From Trichostrongylus colubriformis (Eukaryota; Nematoda; Chromadorea; Rhabditida; Trichostrongylidae), in assembly GCA_963978905.1 (NCBI GenBank), contig OZ022257.1, forward strand, positions 46,076,203 to 46,140,202: DNA of 64,000 nucleotides, written 5' to 3'. Each line of letters begins with the position of its first letter. Position 1 is the stretch's first letter. The translations under genes and the position numbers were made by a program. Positions 45,153 through 55,982 of this stretch are shown here, in pieces. The notes under the pieces are model-generated. The model saw only the letters and a list, made by a program, of their open reading frames with translations, was not told the DNA's origin and made no database searches.

Positions 45153-47007
45153 TAATTACGGTAGCCTCTATGGAGGCGACGCAGCTGGCTTCTGAGACGG
45201 TTTTTCTCGCTACCAAAAGAGTGCCACTGAGTTTGAGCAGACGCTTGAACATATATTGACATTCCATTTGATGAATTCCAAATTATGGCTCGCAATCCGC
45301 GATATATAGTATGTGCATAGAGAGCTTGAAAATTTCGAAAGAAGCAATTTATGGATGAAAGAGAAACAAAATGAGGTATCAATTCGAAATAAGCTTATAA
45401 TGCTCGCCTATCGAAATGCGTCATTAATTAAATATCAGAATGTATAAGGCAGCGTTCACAGTGGTGGGGTTTGCGCTAAATATAGGGAGGATCGCGGAAT
45501 CAAGAATTTGTGGAAATGGGGAATTGTGGAACTAGGGAAAATGATACGATACATTTCGATTTCCAGGCTCCATCTAGTCAGGGAGAATAGAGAAATGAAG
45601 TTTTCACAATTCCGCATTCCCGCATGAACGCTATTTCTACACCTTTTACGATCGATTAGTAATATCCGAGCTTTTTCTGTGGACTTCATTCTTTCGTAAA
45701 AACGCGGATTCGACCTTATCATTGCTACCTAAGTGTTGGGCGGATATCACCAAATGCGCGTAAGTTCGATAATTAATTGTTGTTCACTGGAACAGTCCGA
45801 AGTAAAGAGTGGTTTTACTAGAGCCGACAGCAATGAATCCATGGCTGATGAAGTTGCGATCACTCTGTTTACTACAGTGACTACGAGATAGTATATCTCC
45901 CGTCTGGAAATAAGCCTGTGCAAGTTGCTACTGCCATGATGTCCTCACATCGCTAAGAAACCCTTTTATGATCGAATTAATTTTTGAATTGAATGTAACG
46001 ACGCTATTTACCAGGCTTTTCATCAAGAGCAGGCTATGTTACTGGTCGGCTGACGTTGAGGCGGCAATGCTGACTCCCCGAAGCTTGAAATAACGAAAAT
46101 ATTTTCTAGGAGCTCTTTCTTCTGATACTGTTATCGACATAGTCTTTCCTCAAAAAGAACAACTTTCCTGCGCTCTTAGCAACTTGAATAAATTATGGCG
46201 TGCAGGGCAAAATTCGACAGGAAATAGCCGCCTCCAGCGGCATTTATCACTAGCTACAAGAGATATGCTGATTCGCCTGTGACGCAGAGTTTTGAATTTC
46301 TGAATTTGTGATGGCAATCGCCACTGCCAAGGCTGAAAAGGTCAAGCTATTTTTTCATATGCTTACCACTTCAGTGTGAGTGGAACAATTCGATGAACTG
46401 CACACTTTGTGAGATCAAAATTCCATTTTCATTGGACAATCTTGGGGTTCCAGGCTTGATTACATAGCTATCCAATTTTTACCGTCTAAAAGATCTTATC
46501 TAATCAAGTGACAGCGAAAGTTGTCTGCTTAGCGTTTCCTACACTGATAGACTTCTCGTATTCTTCATCCTTTATATGTTGGACCCCCCAGAAAATCTCG
46601 GTGGATTGAGAATTCAGAAGAAAATATACAATTTTAGTTTTTGGTAAGTAAATAAACCTTCTTTATTCACCAGAAATCTACTGTTCTTCACCCGGATTTC
46701 CAAGAGTGTTGTCACAGTACAGACCTACAATATCATACTAGAAAAATCTTTCCAAGGTTTCCACTCGTGGACATTATTCATCAGCTATTTTTATGACAAA
46801 AAAAATGCAGCAACGCTGAGGCGGCTTTCGCTTTTGATCCTGCCCTGACATAGTCGAGATCGGCCCTGATAGCGCACGAAACGCAGACCTGACTGTTTTA
46901 GGGCTCACAATTATGGTCTGCCAGTACCTACAGATACATGTCTATGATAAATAGCCGGTATATGAGATAATTTGGAGCTCGGGGTCGCTTGACGCTGACC
47001 TCGTCCA
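45153..47007. other. no confident gene; upstream region of the lectin gene
   Basis: A+T-rich sequence with no phase-consistent exons and no recognisable repeat. The last 100 bp before 47008 presumably contains the lectin promoter. Confidence 0.4.
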
Positions 47008-47015
47008 TATATAAA
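47008..47015 (+). promoter_or_regulatory. TATA box of the lectin gene
   Basis: TATATAAA lies 39 bp before the start codon at 47054. A short 5' leader (start near 47038) would fit the usual TATA-to-start distance. Confidence 0.6.
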
Positions 47016-47053
47016 CGCTTCACTAACCCCAACAGTAGTAGTGTGGTGGAGCG

Positions 47054-49836
47054 ATGCTGTTCAGGTGAGCCCTTAGTCTCATCTCATTTCCATTCTTTCT
47101 TGGAATTACTGTAACTTACTGCATACCCATCATTCAGGGCATTGTTGATTTCTCTTCTCATTGCTTCCGTGTTTGCTAAACCTGCAAACAAATGCCGTTG
47201 TGAACAGCGCCAACGGGATTCCACGAATTCCAGTACAAGTACCACCACTGAAGCGTCTACCACTACTGAAAGCTTTGATTCTGAAGGTAATAGAAGTAAA
47301 AAGTGATACCACATTGTAATTAGTGATAGTTGTACAAAACAAATTTCAGAAGGATCTGGTTGTTGCTGTGAGGACGAGGAATCCACTAGTACTACAACCA
47401 CAACTACTGAAAGTCCTGCAGCTGATGGTGGGTCTAATCATGGCAATCAGAATAGTTTTAAATTAATATGATTTCGATTCTTCACTTAAATTAGTGACCA
47501 TTATAACGAATGAAATTCCATTGATCATGAAAAACCCATCAAATGAAATTTTTGGATTCAGAATATGATTGTGAGGATGAGGAATCCTCTAGTACCACAA
47601 CCACTACTGAAAGTACTGCATCTCAAGGTAGGCCTGATTATAGTTAACAGAGTAGTTTTGAAATTAATATACTTTAGATTCATCACATAAATAGTGATCA
47701 CTTATAACGAAGAAATTTACTGACTATGTGAAATACAGTATCGCAGTTTCTGAATATACCTACTAATCGATTTTAGGATCTGATTGTTGTTGTGAGAACG
47801 AGGAATCCACTAGTACTACAACCACTAGCACAACTACTACCACTGAACGTGCTCCAGCTCGAGGTAGGTTTAATTATTGGAAGCCGCGTAGTTTTAAAAA
47901 TGAAATGCTTTTGAATCATTGATCATATAAATTAGAGATCACTTATAAGGAGCAGAAATTCACTGATGCGTGAAATTCCGTATCGAAATTCTTGAATTTA
48001 CCCAACTTTTGAGGAGTTCAATTCATGAAACTATCGCTGAAATGAACTCTGCATAATTGCATTGGCGATTTTTTGGGCTCGAAGTTGAACATAAGAAGGT
48101 AAAATTCCGGAGAAATTCCCGGAAAGTGTAGTTTTGCGCACATTGCTCGTAGTGAAATCGCTCCTCGATTCTGGCTTTTTTACCGACTTTTCTTGCTTCA
48201 TTTTTCCTTCTAGGTTAGTTTCCTTGAGAAAATAAAGTGAGGTAAAAATAAGACAAACAAATACATTCAAACAGAAAAAATCAAGTTCTCTATAATGGAA
48301 ATTACCTAATATAATGAGATAGCCTTACAAGGCTTTTATTCGAAAACAGTACCTGAATATAATATTCAGATCAGAAATCATGTTGCTGCTGTGGGCGAAA
48401 AGAGGTGATGGCAGATCCAACAATTACGACTACGACAACGACCACAACCGAGGCTCCTAGAAGAGGTTGTCAATCAGTAACCCAATTTCCATGATTTCTG
48501 CATTTTCAAATTATTGAGAAAAATCTGGAGATGTTGTTCAATAAGGCATCAAATATGAATAAGAACGTTTTTAGAATGGACTCCATGCTGTTGCGGGGGA
48601 TGTGGTTGGAGGAAACCGCAACCAGTGCAACAAACGGGATACCAGCAGCCGATGCGACAACCGGGATACCAGCAGCCGGTGCAACAAGAGGGATACCAGC
48701 AGCCGATGCCACAAGCGCAACCTCAACAGCCGGTGCAACAAGCGGGATACGAGCAGCCGATGCAACAAGCGGGATCTCAACAGCCAATGCAACAAACGGG
48801 ATACGAGCAGCCGATGCAACAAGCGGGATACGAGCAGCCAATGCAACAAGCGGGACCTCAACAGCCAATGCAACAAACGGGATACGAGCAGCCGGTGCAA
48901 CAAGCGGAACCTCGACAGCCAACCCAGCAAATGGTACCCCAGCAGCCTATGTACATGGAACCCCAGCAGCCCCCCATGCCCATGGAACCTGAGCAGCCTA
49001 TGTACATGGAACCCCAGCAGCCCATGCCCATGGAACCTGAGCAGCCAGTGCCAATGGAACCAGAGCCGGTGCCCGTGGGATATCAAGGACAAGGAAATCG
49101 GTTCGGATATGGTGCTCCAGAGGAGGTTGGTGGTGGCTTTTCCACTTGTCTTCCAAATAAAAGCTACTCGTTAGAATTCCTGACCCTTTTCAGCTGTGTC
49201 CAGATCGGTTCAAGCAGATCGACGATGCTTGTTTCCACATTGTATCAGAGAAGTTGAGCTATGATCAAGCTGAGAGAAGATGCCAACAATTGGGTGCTAC
49301 CATGTTTTCTCCCACATCCATTGGACAATGGGTAAGTAACATAGCCGAGATTCTCTTAACCTACTTTTGAGAAGCTTAGCACAATTCTAATTTTTTTTAG
49401 CGAGAAGTGATTTCAAGGACACCAAAATACTACTGGACATGGACTGGCATTCAAAAGGAGTCTGAAATGGATGAGCCACGTTTCCAGGGAGAAACAGCAA
49501 TGCACGCGGAGGAAGTGTAAGTGCCACTTGATGGGTAGATGCCAAATTATATAAATTAATCTCCAATTTTTCAGAAATTGGCTGATAAGGCCGTTCTCGG
49601 CGTATCCCAATGGCTGGTCAACGGTTTCCACATGTGCCGCACACTACAACCTCGATATAGCCTCGTCGAACTATGTGTACTTCTATCCCTGCTCAGTACA
49701 ATATCACGCCATATGTCAGATCAACCTCAATCGAGGGCCTCAAGCTCCCCAACAACAGGCACAACCAAACCCATACCGCCGTAGGCAATTCAAGCTTCGT
49801 AAAGTTTACAAGCTTCGAAAATATCGCCGCAACTGA
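47054..49836 (+). CDS. secreted mucin-like C-type lectin (10 exons, 517 aa)
   Basis: Exons: 47054-47064, 47138-47286, 47350-47427, 47562-47627, 47777-47863, 48370-48465, 48575-49125, 49194-49331, 49401-49516, 49575-49836. All have GT-AG borders and matching phases; total 1554 nt. The protein starts MLFRALLISLLIASVFA (signal peptide, cleavage before KP). A Thr/Ser linker follows, then four short exons built on a C/CCC-acidic-Thr pattern (SGCCCEDEES + poly-T). Next is a CCCGGCG motif, then tandem GYEQPMQQA repeats and PQQPMYMEPEQ repeats. The C-terminal lectin domain runs from CPDRFKQIDDACFHIV through SYDQAERRCQQLG, YYWTWTGIQ and NWLIRPFSAYPNGWS to CSVQYHAICQIN, with a basic tail. Six Cys fit the three-disulfide long C-type lectin fold. 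No EPN/QPD or WND calcium triad is visible. Likely extracellular recognition or surface coat; inferred from architecture. Confidence 0.93.
48625..48950 (+). repeat. in-frame 27-bp minisatellite (coding)
   Basis: About a dozen tandem 27-bp units inside exon 7 of the lectin gene. Each encodes a nonapeptide like GYEQPMQQA or GPQQPMQQT; a unit core is CAGCCAATGCAACAAGCGGG. It is followed to about 49075 by a second repeat with core PQQPMYMEPE / PMPMEPEQ. The multiple open frames across this region on both strands are by-products of the repeat. Confidence 0.9.
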
Positions 49837-49879
49837 TTGCTCACGTTTTCAATGTTCAATATACCGACTTCAGAATGTC

Positions 49880-49885
49880 AATAAA
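49880..49885 (+). other. polyadenylation signal of the lectin gene
   Basis: AATAAA 44 bp after the stop codon at 49834-49836, the expected position for a short 3' UTR. Confidence 0.7.
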
Positions 49886-50561
49886 AGCATTTTCGGTACT
49901 GATTTATGTTCACAACACAATGATCGACGAAGCAAAAGCTGTATTTTATTCTCGAAATAGTAACAACATAATCTGTAAAAGATAAAAGATGTAAAAGATA
50001 AAAGTTGGCTCCTCTTGGGGATAACTTTATGGTGACCATTTGAACAAATTGATAGTATTTTGACTGAGTCTTCTGGCCGGTGCAGCAGTGAAGAGGTGTG
50101 CACCTTTAGTCCATAAAGTATACGGTAAGATAATTACAGGACTACTGTAGGTCAGTTCGCACCTCCTAGCGCTGCCTGTAGGGCGACCCTGTCTGATTGG
50201 TTCCTTCGACTGACCTTCAAGATGCAAAAAGTAATGCACATGTTCACGGAGAAAAGGTGAAATTGTATGGATAAAAAGTTCATTTAGGTGCAGTAATATA
50301 TTGATCCAAACCAAGCTCTCAAGTTTAATATCGGTGACCCTTGATCGCGTCTCGCATCATGAAGGCCTCAGAATGTTCTCTTTGTCAGCTAATTGATACA
50401 TTAAGGGTTAATAAACATCTCACTTGCCTCTGGGAGAATTAATTCATAGGATACACCTCTCACACCTGTACTTGAAAAATGCATTTTTTACTCATTATGT
50501 AAAAGTACATGTAAGAGGTATCTGTACAGATGTAATGAAAACAGTCAATTTCTTTTCATAG

Positions 50562-51110
50562 GTGTTAGTTTCGCATGAAAATTCCTTCAGATTTACCCTG
50601 CAACTTCCTCCTTCAGGATTCTGCCACTCCCATCACCCCAGTATAACCGCGTTCAACGTGGATCACCTGTGCATAGATTCTACTACACCACCATTCACGC
50701 CACCCCCCTCCCCCCTCCTCCTCCCATGTTTCCAGGTTATGAGCCTTTCCCTCTCTCATCTTACCATGGCCCCATGCATGTGGCTCCTGTTGGTCTCAAC
50801 ATCATCACAAAACCTATTTTTACAACACTGGGCCCCCGTTCCATATCCAACTCCTGTTTCCCTACCATCAGTTATCCCTCATGAGCCCACATCTTCAACT
50901 CCGGTTCCTTCTCTCCTTCCAGTACTGACCTCTCTGCATTCCGTAGCTTCAACTTCAGTTTCAACGTTCCTTCCAGAATTGGTCTCCTACAAGCCCGTAA
51001 TTTCAACTCTTGCTCAAACATGTCTATTAGCCACTCGCGAATCTCCAGATCCCCTGCATGTTACACTCTCCTTCTCTTCACCCACTCATTATGCCCTACC
51101 TGTAGAGTGA
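50562..51110 (+). other. Pro/Ser-rich open region, doubtful gene
   Basis: A 182-codon open frame (LPSVIPHEPTSSTPVPSLLP and similar) overlaps a shorter Pro-rich frame (50669-50884, HATPLPPPPPMFPGYEPF). The two Pro-rich stretches are end to end in different frames, joining near the CTGGGCCCCCG run at about 50830. This could be one Pro-rich gene with a frameshift. The low-complexity C-rich composition makes chance openness plausible. AATAAA occurs near 51147. No signal peptide or domain. Confidence 0.25.
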
Positions 51111-51895
51111 GATGTTTATTTACCCCCAATGATTAATTAGCCGACAAATAAAATATTTTCAGGCCACAGGCGAGCCGGGCGATGGGTCACTGGTAATAAA
51201 CTTGAGAGTTTGGTTGGTATCAACGAAGAGTTACCTACTGCAAATTATGAATGAACTCCTCTATTTATACACTTTCACCTTTTCGCCAAGTACTGTGCAT
51301 CACTTTTTAACAGTCGGTAGAAGCAATCAAATGGGTCACAATTATCTTATCGTCTGCTTATGGACTAAAGACGCTTACCCCCGCGAAGCGTACACATGGA
51401 TGTATGAGGTACAGGTCCTTAAAGGATCGTCAGGAAGGAGAAAATGAAAACAGGGAAGATATATTCTTTGTGAATGGACATTTTAGTCTAGGAGAACTAA
51501 TCTGTGGCGAAACCAATGGAAGAAACGCGCATTGGGGTATGTGTCGTGATCCACGCTTCTTTTCGAACTGCAACACATCAACAGTCCGAGTTGCTGCGAA
51601 TGCGAGGCAACGTTCGCTGTTACGGATGATTTTTGTCAAAGACTGTCTACATGTCAATGATAACGGTCGAAAAATTAAAGCAGACTTTGTGAAAAGTAAA
51701 TATGTAGTAAAGTTGGATATTTGCGACATAAATGATTAAGTGAGCGCATATTCCATTAGATACAATTTCTAACTGGAAGCAGATACGATCTATGAAGGTG
51801 TGAGGTAGTTGCTGTAACAGCCCATAATTCAATGGTTTAGTTTCACAAAAATGTGAATTTCGTCGTTTCTACAGTAAACTTCTCTCCACACAACA

Positions 51896-52262
51896 CAAGC
51901 CGGATTCCGCAGGCCGTGATTTGTTCCCACCGGAACCCTGTTTGAAGGACGCAAACGCGTTCCTTAAAGATCTCGCCTTCAGTTCGGTCTTTTAAACACG
52001 GTGGAAGTTGGGGTTGTCGAGATGAGATGGATGCTTTTCACCGACGTCGAAGCTCCTTCCCTCTCTAGGCTTAGGCTAAAAATCATGTCCCCTCCTCCTA
52101 CATGAAAAAGCTTCAGCCGAAACATCTGTCTCATCCTCGACAATCCCAACTTCCACCGTGTTTAAAAGACCGTGCTGGAGGCAATATCTTCAAAGGACAC
52201 GCTTGCGTCCTTTAAACAGGGTTACTGTGGGAACAAATCACCGGCCTTCCAAATCCGTCTTG
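51896..52262. mobile_element. Mutator-like foldback MITE with long target duplication
   Basis: Arms of about 135 bp: left AAGCCGGATTCCGCAGGCCG and the mirror of AAGACGGATTTGGAAGGCCG. Shared inner blocks are GTGATTTGTTCCCAC and TTTTAAACACGGTGGAAGTT. The element is bracketed by the direct repeat TCCACACAACAC (51885-51896 and 52263-52274), an 11-12 bp target duplication. Long TIRs with a 9-11 bp duplication are typical of Mutator-like elements. No transposase. Confidence 0.85.
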
Positions 52263-53138
52263 TCCACACAACACTGGTGACCTGACCTCCTGCAGCACTC
52301 TCCGCAACATTTGCAGCCAGCGCATCCATCATCTTCTACTCAGTGATAATTCAGCGGAAGAAGAGAAGGGTTTCCCCATTTCTCTGGTTTTTTCCTTTTA
52401 TTCCGTTCTTTCTCAGCTAACACGCGTTCTTTCTCTACAACGCCAGTCTCCATTACCAGCCGCGATTAAGCATCTTATTCTATAAGAGGACCAAGCTAAA
52501 TGACACACAACGCTACTCGGTTGAGAGACTCTGAGGTGAAATGATGAGTAATTATCAACAAACAAAACTAGAGTGCCCTTCGAACGTTAAAAGCCTAAAG
52601 CGACGAGTCAAGGGTACTCTCTGCAATTGCGTACGTACTCGTTCATTTTACGAAGAGCTCATGCAATATTTTCCTCTCCTCACGTTTCCATAACGCACAA
52701 GTTTTTAAAGATGGTTCTGATTTTGCTTAACGAATATTGCCTGTTGATTTTTATACCATTGTTTCTCATTCTCTTTGGGGAGTTGATTGGTCACTTGAAT
52801 AGGGTTCGGTTGAGTGTAACCTGAGTATCTCTTCTAAATATCCGATTATGTCCTCATATTTGACGATCGTCGGTCTCACATTTAACGAATATTTGGCGAG
52901 TTTCGTAAGTCTCCTATTTGTCTAGCTTCCAATACTTGAAGTTCTTTCGGGTGCGTTCCATAAAGTTGATTTGTTATATTGTTAATACTAATTGCTGTAG
53001 CGCAGTAGAAGGGTCCGCATTTACGACCCTTTATGAATTTTCTGATGTGATTAGCTAATTTTACTCAAGTTACTGCCCGCAAGTGGCTTTGTTTGATAAG
53101 CCATAAGGTAGATGAGCTGATACACGAGATATACTAAC

Positions 53139-53148
53139 GTTTCAGCAG
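53139..53148 (+). promoter_or_regulatory. probable spliced-leader trans-splice acceptor
   Basis: ATACTAACGTTTCAGCAGAA immediately precedes the ATG at 53151. The TTTCAG acceptor, 5 nt from the start codon and without an upstream exon, is the usual nematode SL1 trans-splice arrangement. Use of SL1 is inferred. Confidence 0.5.
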
Positions 53149-53150
53149 AA

Positions 53151-55749
53151 ATGCCAGTGGCAGCCGTAGGTGGAGTTCCAGGTGGGCACCAGCCGACATG
53201 CTTCCAAAAGGTAGAGTCATTTTGATTGAATTTGTCTAGTTTATTTTGCTTTTTGCAGTTTATTTCGCTTTTTCACATGTTTCTCATTGACAGATTTCAT
53301 GTAATTACCGAAAGATCCGTATCGATGCGGATTTGCGGAGAGATGCGAATTCACATTTAGTTGCAAGCTCGCATACACGTAAAAAGTCCACGACTTTCCC
53401 TACAGCAGATAATGGCAGATGTTTTTTTTTTCATACGGAGGGGATGTTAATTTTAGACTGAGCATAGGGAAGAGAGCAGGGGGCTTCGACATGGGTGAAA
53501 CATCGTCCGTGTGCAAAATGAGCTTTTTAGTGGAAAACGGTTTTCTCGCCTGGAGCTTCTCTACTCTCCCCAGGCTTAGGCTAAAACTACCATCCTCCTG
53601 GCCACGTTTGTGCTTTCTTTGCGAGTTTGTGAGCGATGGTGCGCGATACGATATCATTCAGTCATGGAACCCGAAGTCGCCTCTTTCCTCGGCCCCACAT
53701 TAACCCAGAGACCCTTCGTGGTTCTCCCTTAATTGTCAGGAATAGAGGTTCGCAGTGATTCACAGGAAGAAACCACCGTGTTAAACTGTTGCGTAGCCCT
53801 GTCAGATAAGCAAAATAGCCTCAGATGTGCAAGGAGCTGGCTTCACAACTATCAGTTTCTTGACTTGTGCGCCAGTAACTGAGCTAATTACTGATTCCAA
53901 AAGGACTTTTTTAAACATCAGTCTCGATTTTTTTTTGTTATTAATTTTTCTGTACATTGCATTTTGGAGAAGCATTAACATTTTATCTGTTCTCCGTGGG
54001 GTAACTTTATCCTAGAGTATGCCAGTCGATGGTTTCCGAAGAGAGAGCTTCTCTCGCACCACTATTTACACGAGAAAGATCAGAATGACCCCAATAGACG
54101 TGGATAAAACGAGGTTTTAATTGTCTAAATTGGATCTATTTTCTTTTTTCCAGTTTTTAGTCAGTCAAGAATCAATGATGGAGATAGGCTTGAAAGAAGG
54201 TAGTGGGAAAGTGTGTTCGGTTCCCCTAACCCTATCGTGTTTAGATACGTTTGGGTTTTATGATGGGTTGCATGATCGGCGGTGCAACTGGTGTACTTAT
54301 CGGAGGATTTTCTGCTTTCCGAATGGGTTTGAGAGGGAAGGAAATGTTAATTCAGGTTCGTTTTCTTTTAAACTTCTTTCGGTTAGTACTGGTCTTATTT
54401 AGTCAGAAGTCTTTACTTTTTCTTATCGCTCCAGTTGCCTATTTTACGAAATCGGGGTAGCGAAGATTTAGTAAAAAAAAAAGGATAGAAAACAGCCCGA
54501 AAAATTGAGATCAGACAAAATTGACTGCATAAGGAAAAGGGTTACCAGTGTCCGGGGATCAGCTCCAGTCAGTCGGATGATTTTTTACTCATACTGCTCA
54601 AATCCATGCAATAATCCTGTTGCAACTGCTTATGAGATGTATATGGAAATGTTTCAAAAAGCTCTTGCTCTTGGAATTCAGTCGTTTCTGAGATCCTTGT
54701 GCTTTTTGAAAAACTGTGAACGAAAAAATCCAGAACACAGGAAAGCTGTCTTTATTTTTCGTTCCGAATTCACTAGAAGAAAAAGAAATGGCAAAGTAAA
54801 AAAGATAAAATGTCTGCCATGGGCTTCTAACATGTCCATGCCAGAGGAGCTCTTGGCAAAGAACCCTATTCCACCTTCTCAGTCCAGAGTTTCGAAAAGT
54901 GATGTGAAGCTGCCGTTGCATCATGGCTCGTTTACTTTGCATCGTTAAGTTGCGATGAAACTAAGCCTTTGATGCAAGGGCAGTCCTTTAGGCGCTATGG
55001 CAATCGGAGAGGGGGGAGGGGGCGGAGGGAAAGGGATACCTTGTGAAATGTCGCCATCTATGCATCTCCGAGGGATTGTGAGGGGTCAGCGGGCACATTC
55101 AGACATATACTTCTGCCTGAGTCTTAGTGCACGAACGAAGAGTCCCTTTTTCATTCTAGGCTTTGGTAAGAGTAGTTTCCAGTGAGATCCCCTACACACC
55201 TCATTGTTATAGCATCGATTCGCAGGTGGCGCTACTGGAGTTGGGGGGGGGGCACTAGACAAAAGCATAAGTTGCGCCCAATTTCTGCTTATAGGCACTT
55301 TCAAGGTTATTCTATGCCCAGATACAGCTAACTAACTAAGAAAACGATTAAATTATTCCTTCATTAGTATATAACGAAAAATTTATTTAACTAGACTAAA
55401 CAACCTATTACGCGTATTCGCCTAAGCCTAGGGAAAGGGAATCCCTTTCTCCAAGGCTTAGGCTAACATAGGATGGAATAAAGTACGAATTTGCTTCATC
55501 AAAATAGTTTCTTTGTAAAATTCGAACCCGATTCGGCAGGCGCTATGACTTCTGCGCTCTAACAGAAGCGTTAGAGACGCAGAGCACAGTGCGCTGCCCC
55601 CCCCCCTAACTCCAGTAGCACCTAGCAGGTTTCCACGAAATGTTGTGCTGTATTATTCTACAACAAATTTTTAGACCGGTAAAATTGTGGCGCAATCAGG
55701 TGGCTCATTTGGAATCTTCATGTCGGTTGCACAGGGACTTCGGTGTTAA
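53151..55749 (+). CDS. romo-1: Romo1/Mgr2 family mitochondrial inner-membrane protein (3 exons, 81 aa)
   Basis: Exons 53151-53210, 54245-54355 and 55675-55749 join in phase 0 at GT-AG borders. The start is MPVAAVGGVPGGHQPTCF and the core LGFMMGCMIGGATGVLIGG then FSAFRMGLRGKEM. The third exon reads GKIVAQSGGSFGIFMSVAQG, ending LRC. This matches the Romo1 pattern throughout: CF near the N-terminus, a Gly-zipper transmembrane helix, Arg-Gly turn, QSGGTFG-like second helix and terminal RC. Length equals the family norm of about 79-81 aa. Romo1 and its yeast counterpart Mgr2 sit in the mitochondrial inner membrane with the TIM23 import machinery and affect redox signalling; this is family knowledge. 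Intron 1 holds an old inverted repeat and intron 2 a poly-G MITE. Confidence 0.95.
53440..53620. repeat. degenerate inverted repeat in romo-1 intron 1
   Basis: GGATGTTAATTTTAGACTGA at the left is an imperfect mirror of the right side around GGCTTAGGCTAAAACTACCA. The centre words GAGCTTCTCTACTCTCCCCA and GGCTTAGGCTAAAA resemble the middle of the 51896-52262 element. Probably an older relative. Confidence 0.4.
55224..55630. repeat. inverted-repeat element with poly-G arms in romo-1 intron 2
   Basis: The left end AGGTGGCGCTACTGGAGTTG followed by G9 is mirrored by C10 then TAACTCCAGTAGCACCTAGC at the right. In the middle is a small palindrome around GGGAAAGGGAATCCCTTTCT flanked by CCTAAGCC and GGCTTAGG. 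About 400 bp, with no ORF. Confidence 0.65.
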
Positions 55750-55976
55750 ACCCAAGTACTTTTTGCTTTTGTCATCTTATGCGAACCTATTTTTGAGTGA
55801 ATCTCAACTGCAAATTTTCAGATGCCTTTCTTTTGATATCCTTCTTGGTCCTCGTATAGATGAGCTGTGTGTTAAACGATCTTGCTTTTTACTCACATTC
55901 TTTTTTCGTTGTTTACCTTGTACCTTGTAACTTTTAGGAGTTGTTGAATTTGTTAGATATTATCTTATTACGTTAA

Positions 55977-55982
55977 AATAAA
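55977..55982 (+). other. polyadenylation signal of romo-1
   Basis: AATAAA 228 bp after the stop codon at 55747-55749. It is the first canonical signal I see downstream of the last exon. Confidence 0.55.

Noticed and set aside
48506..49174. Several long open frames on both strands over the lectin repeat region
   Set aside because: Produced by the 27-bp coding repeat, whose length is a multiple of three, so all frames stay open; only the frame joined by splice phase is real.
51404..51739. 111-codon open frame containing ELICGETNGRNAHWGMCRDP
   Set aside because: Considered as a transthyretin-like or other secreted domain, but the residue pattern does not fit and there is no signal peptide or splice support.
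54505..54948. 147-codon open frame inside romo-1 intron 2
   Set aside because: No recognisable domain, low-complexity Lys/Arg stretches, no flanking splice sites that extend it; possible nested gene but unsupported.
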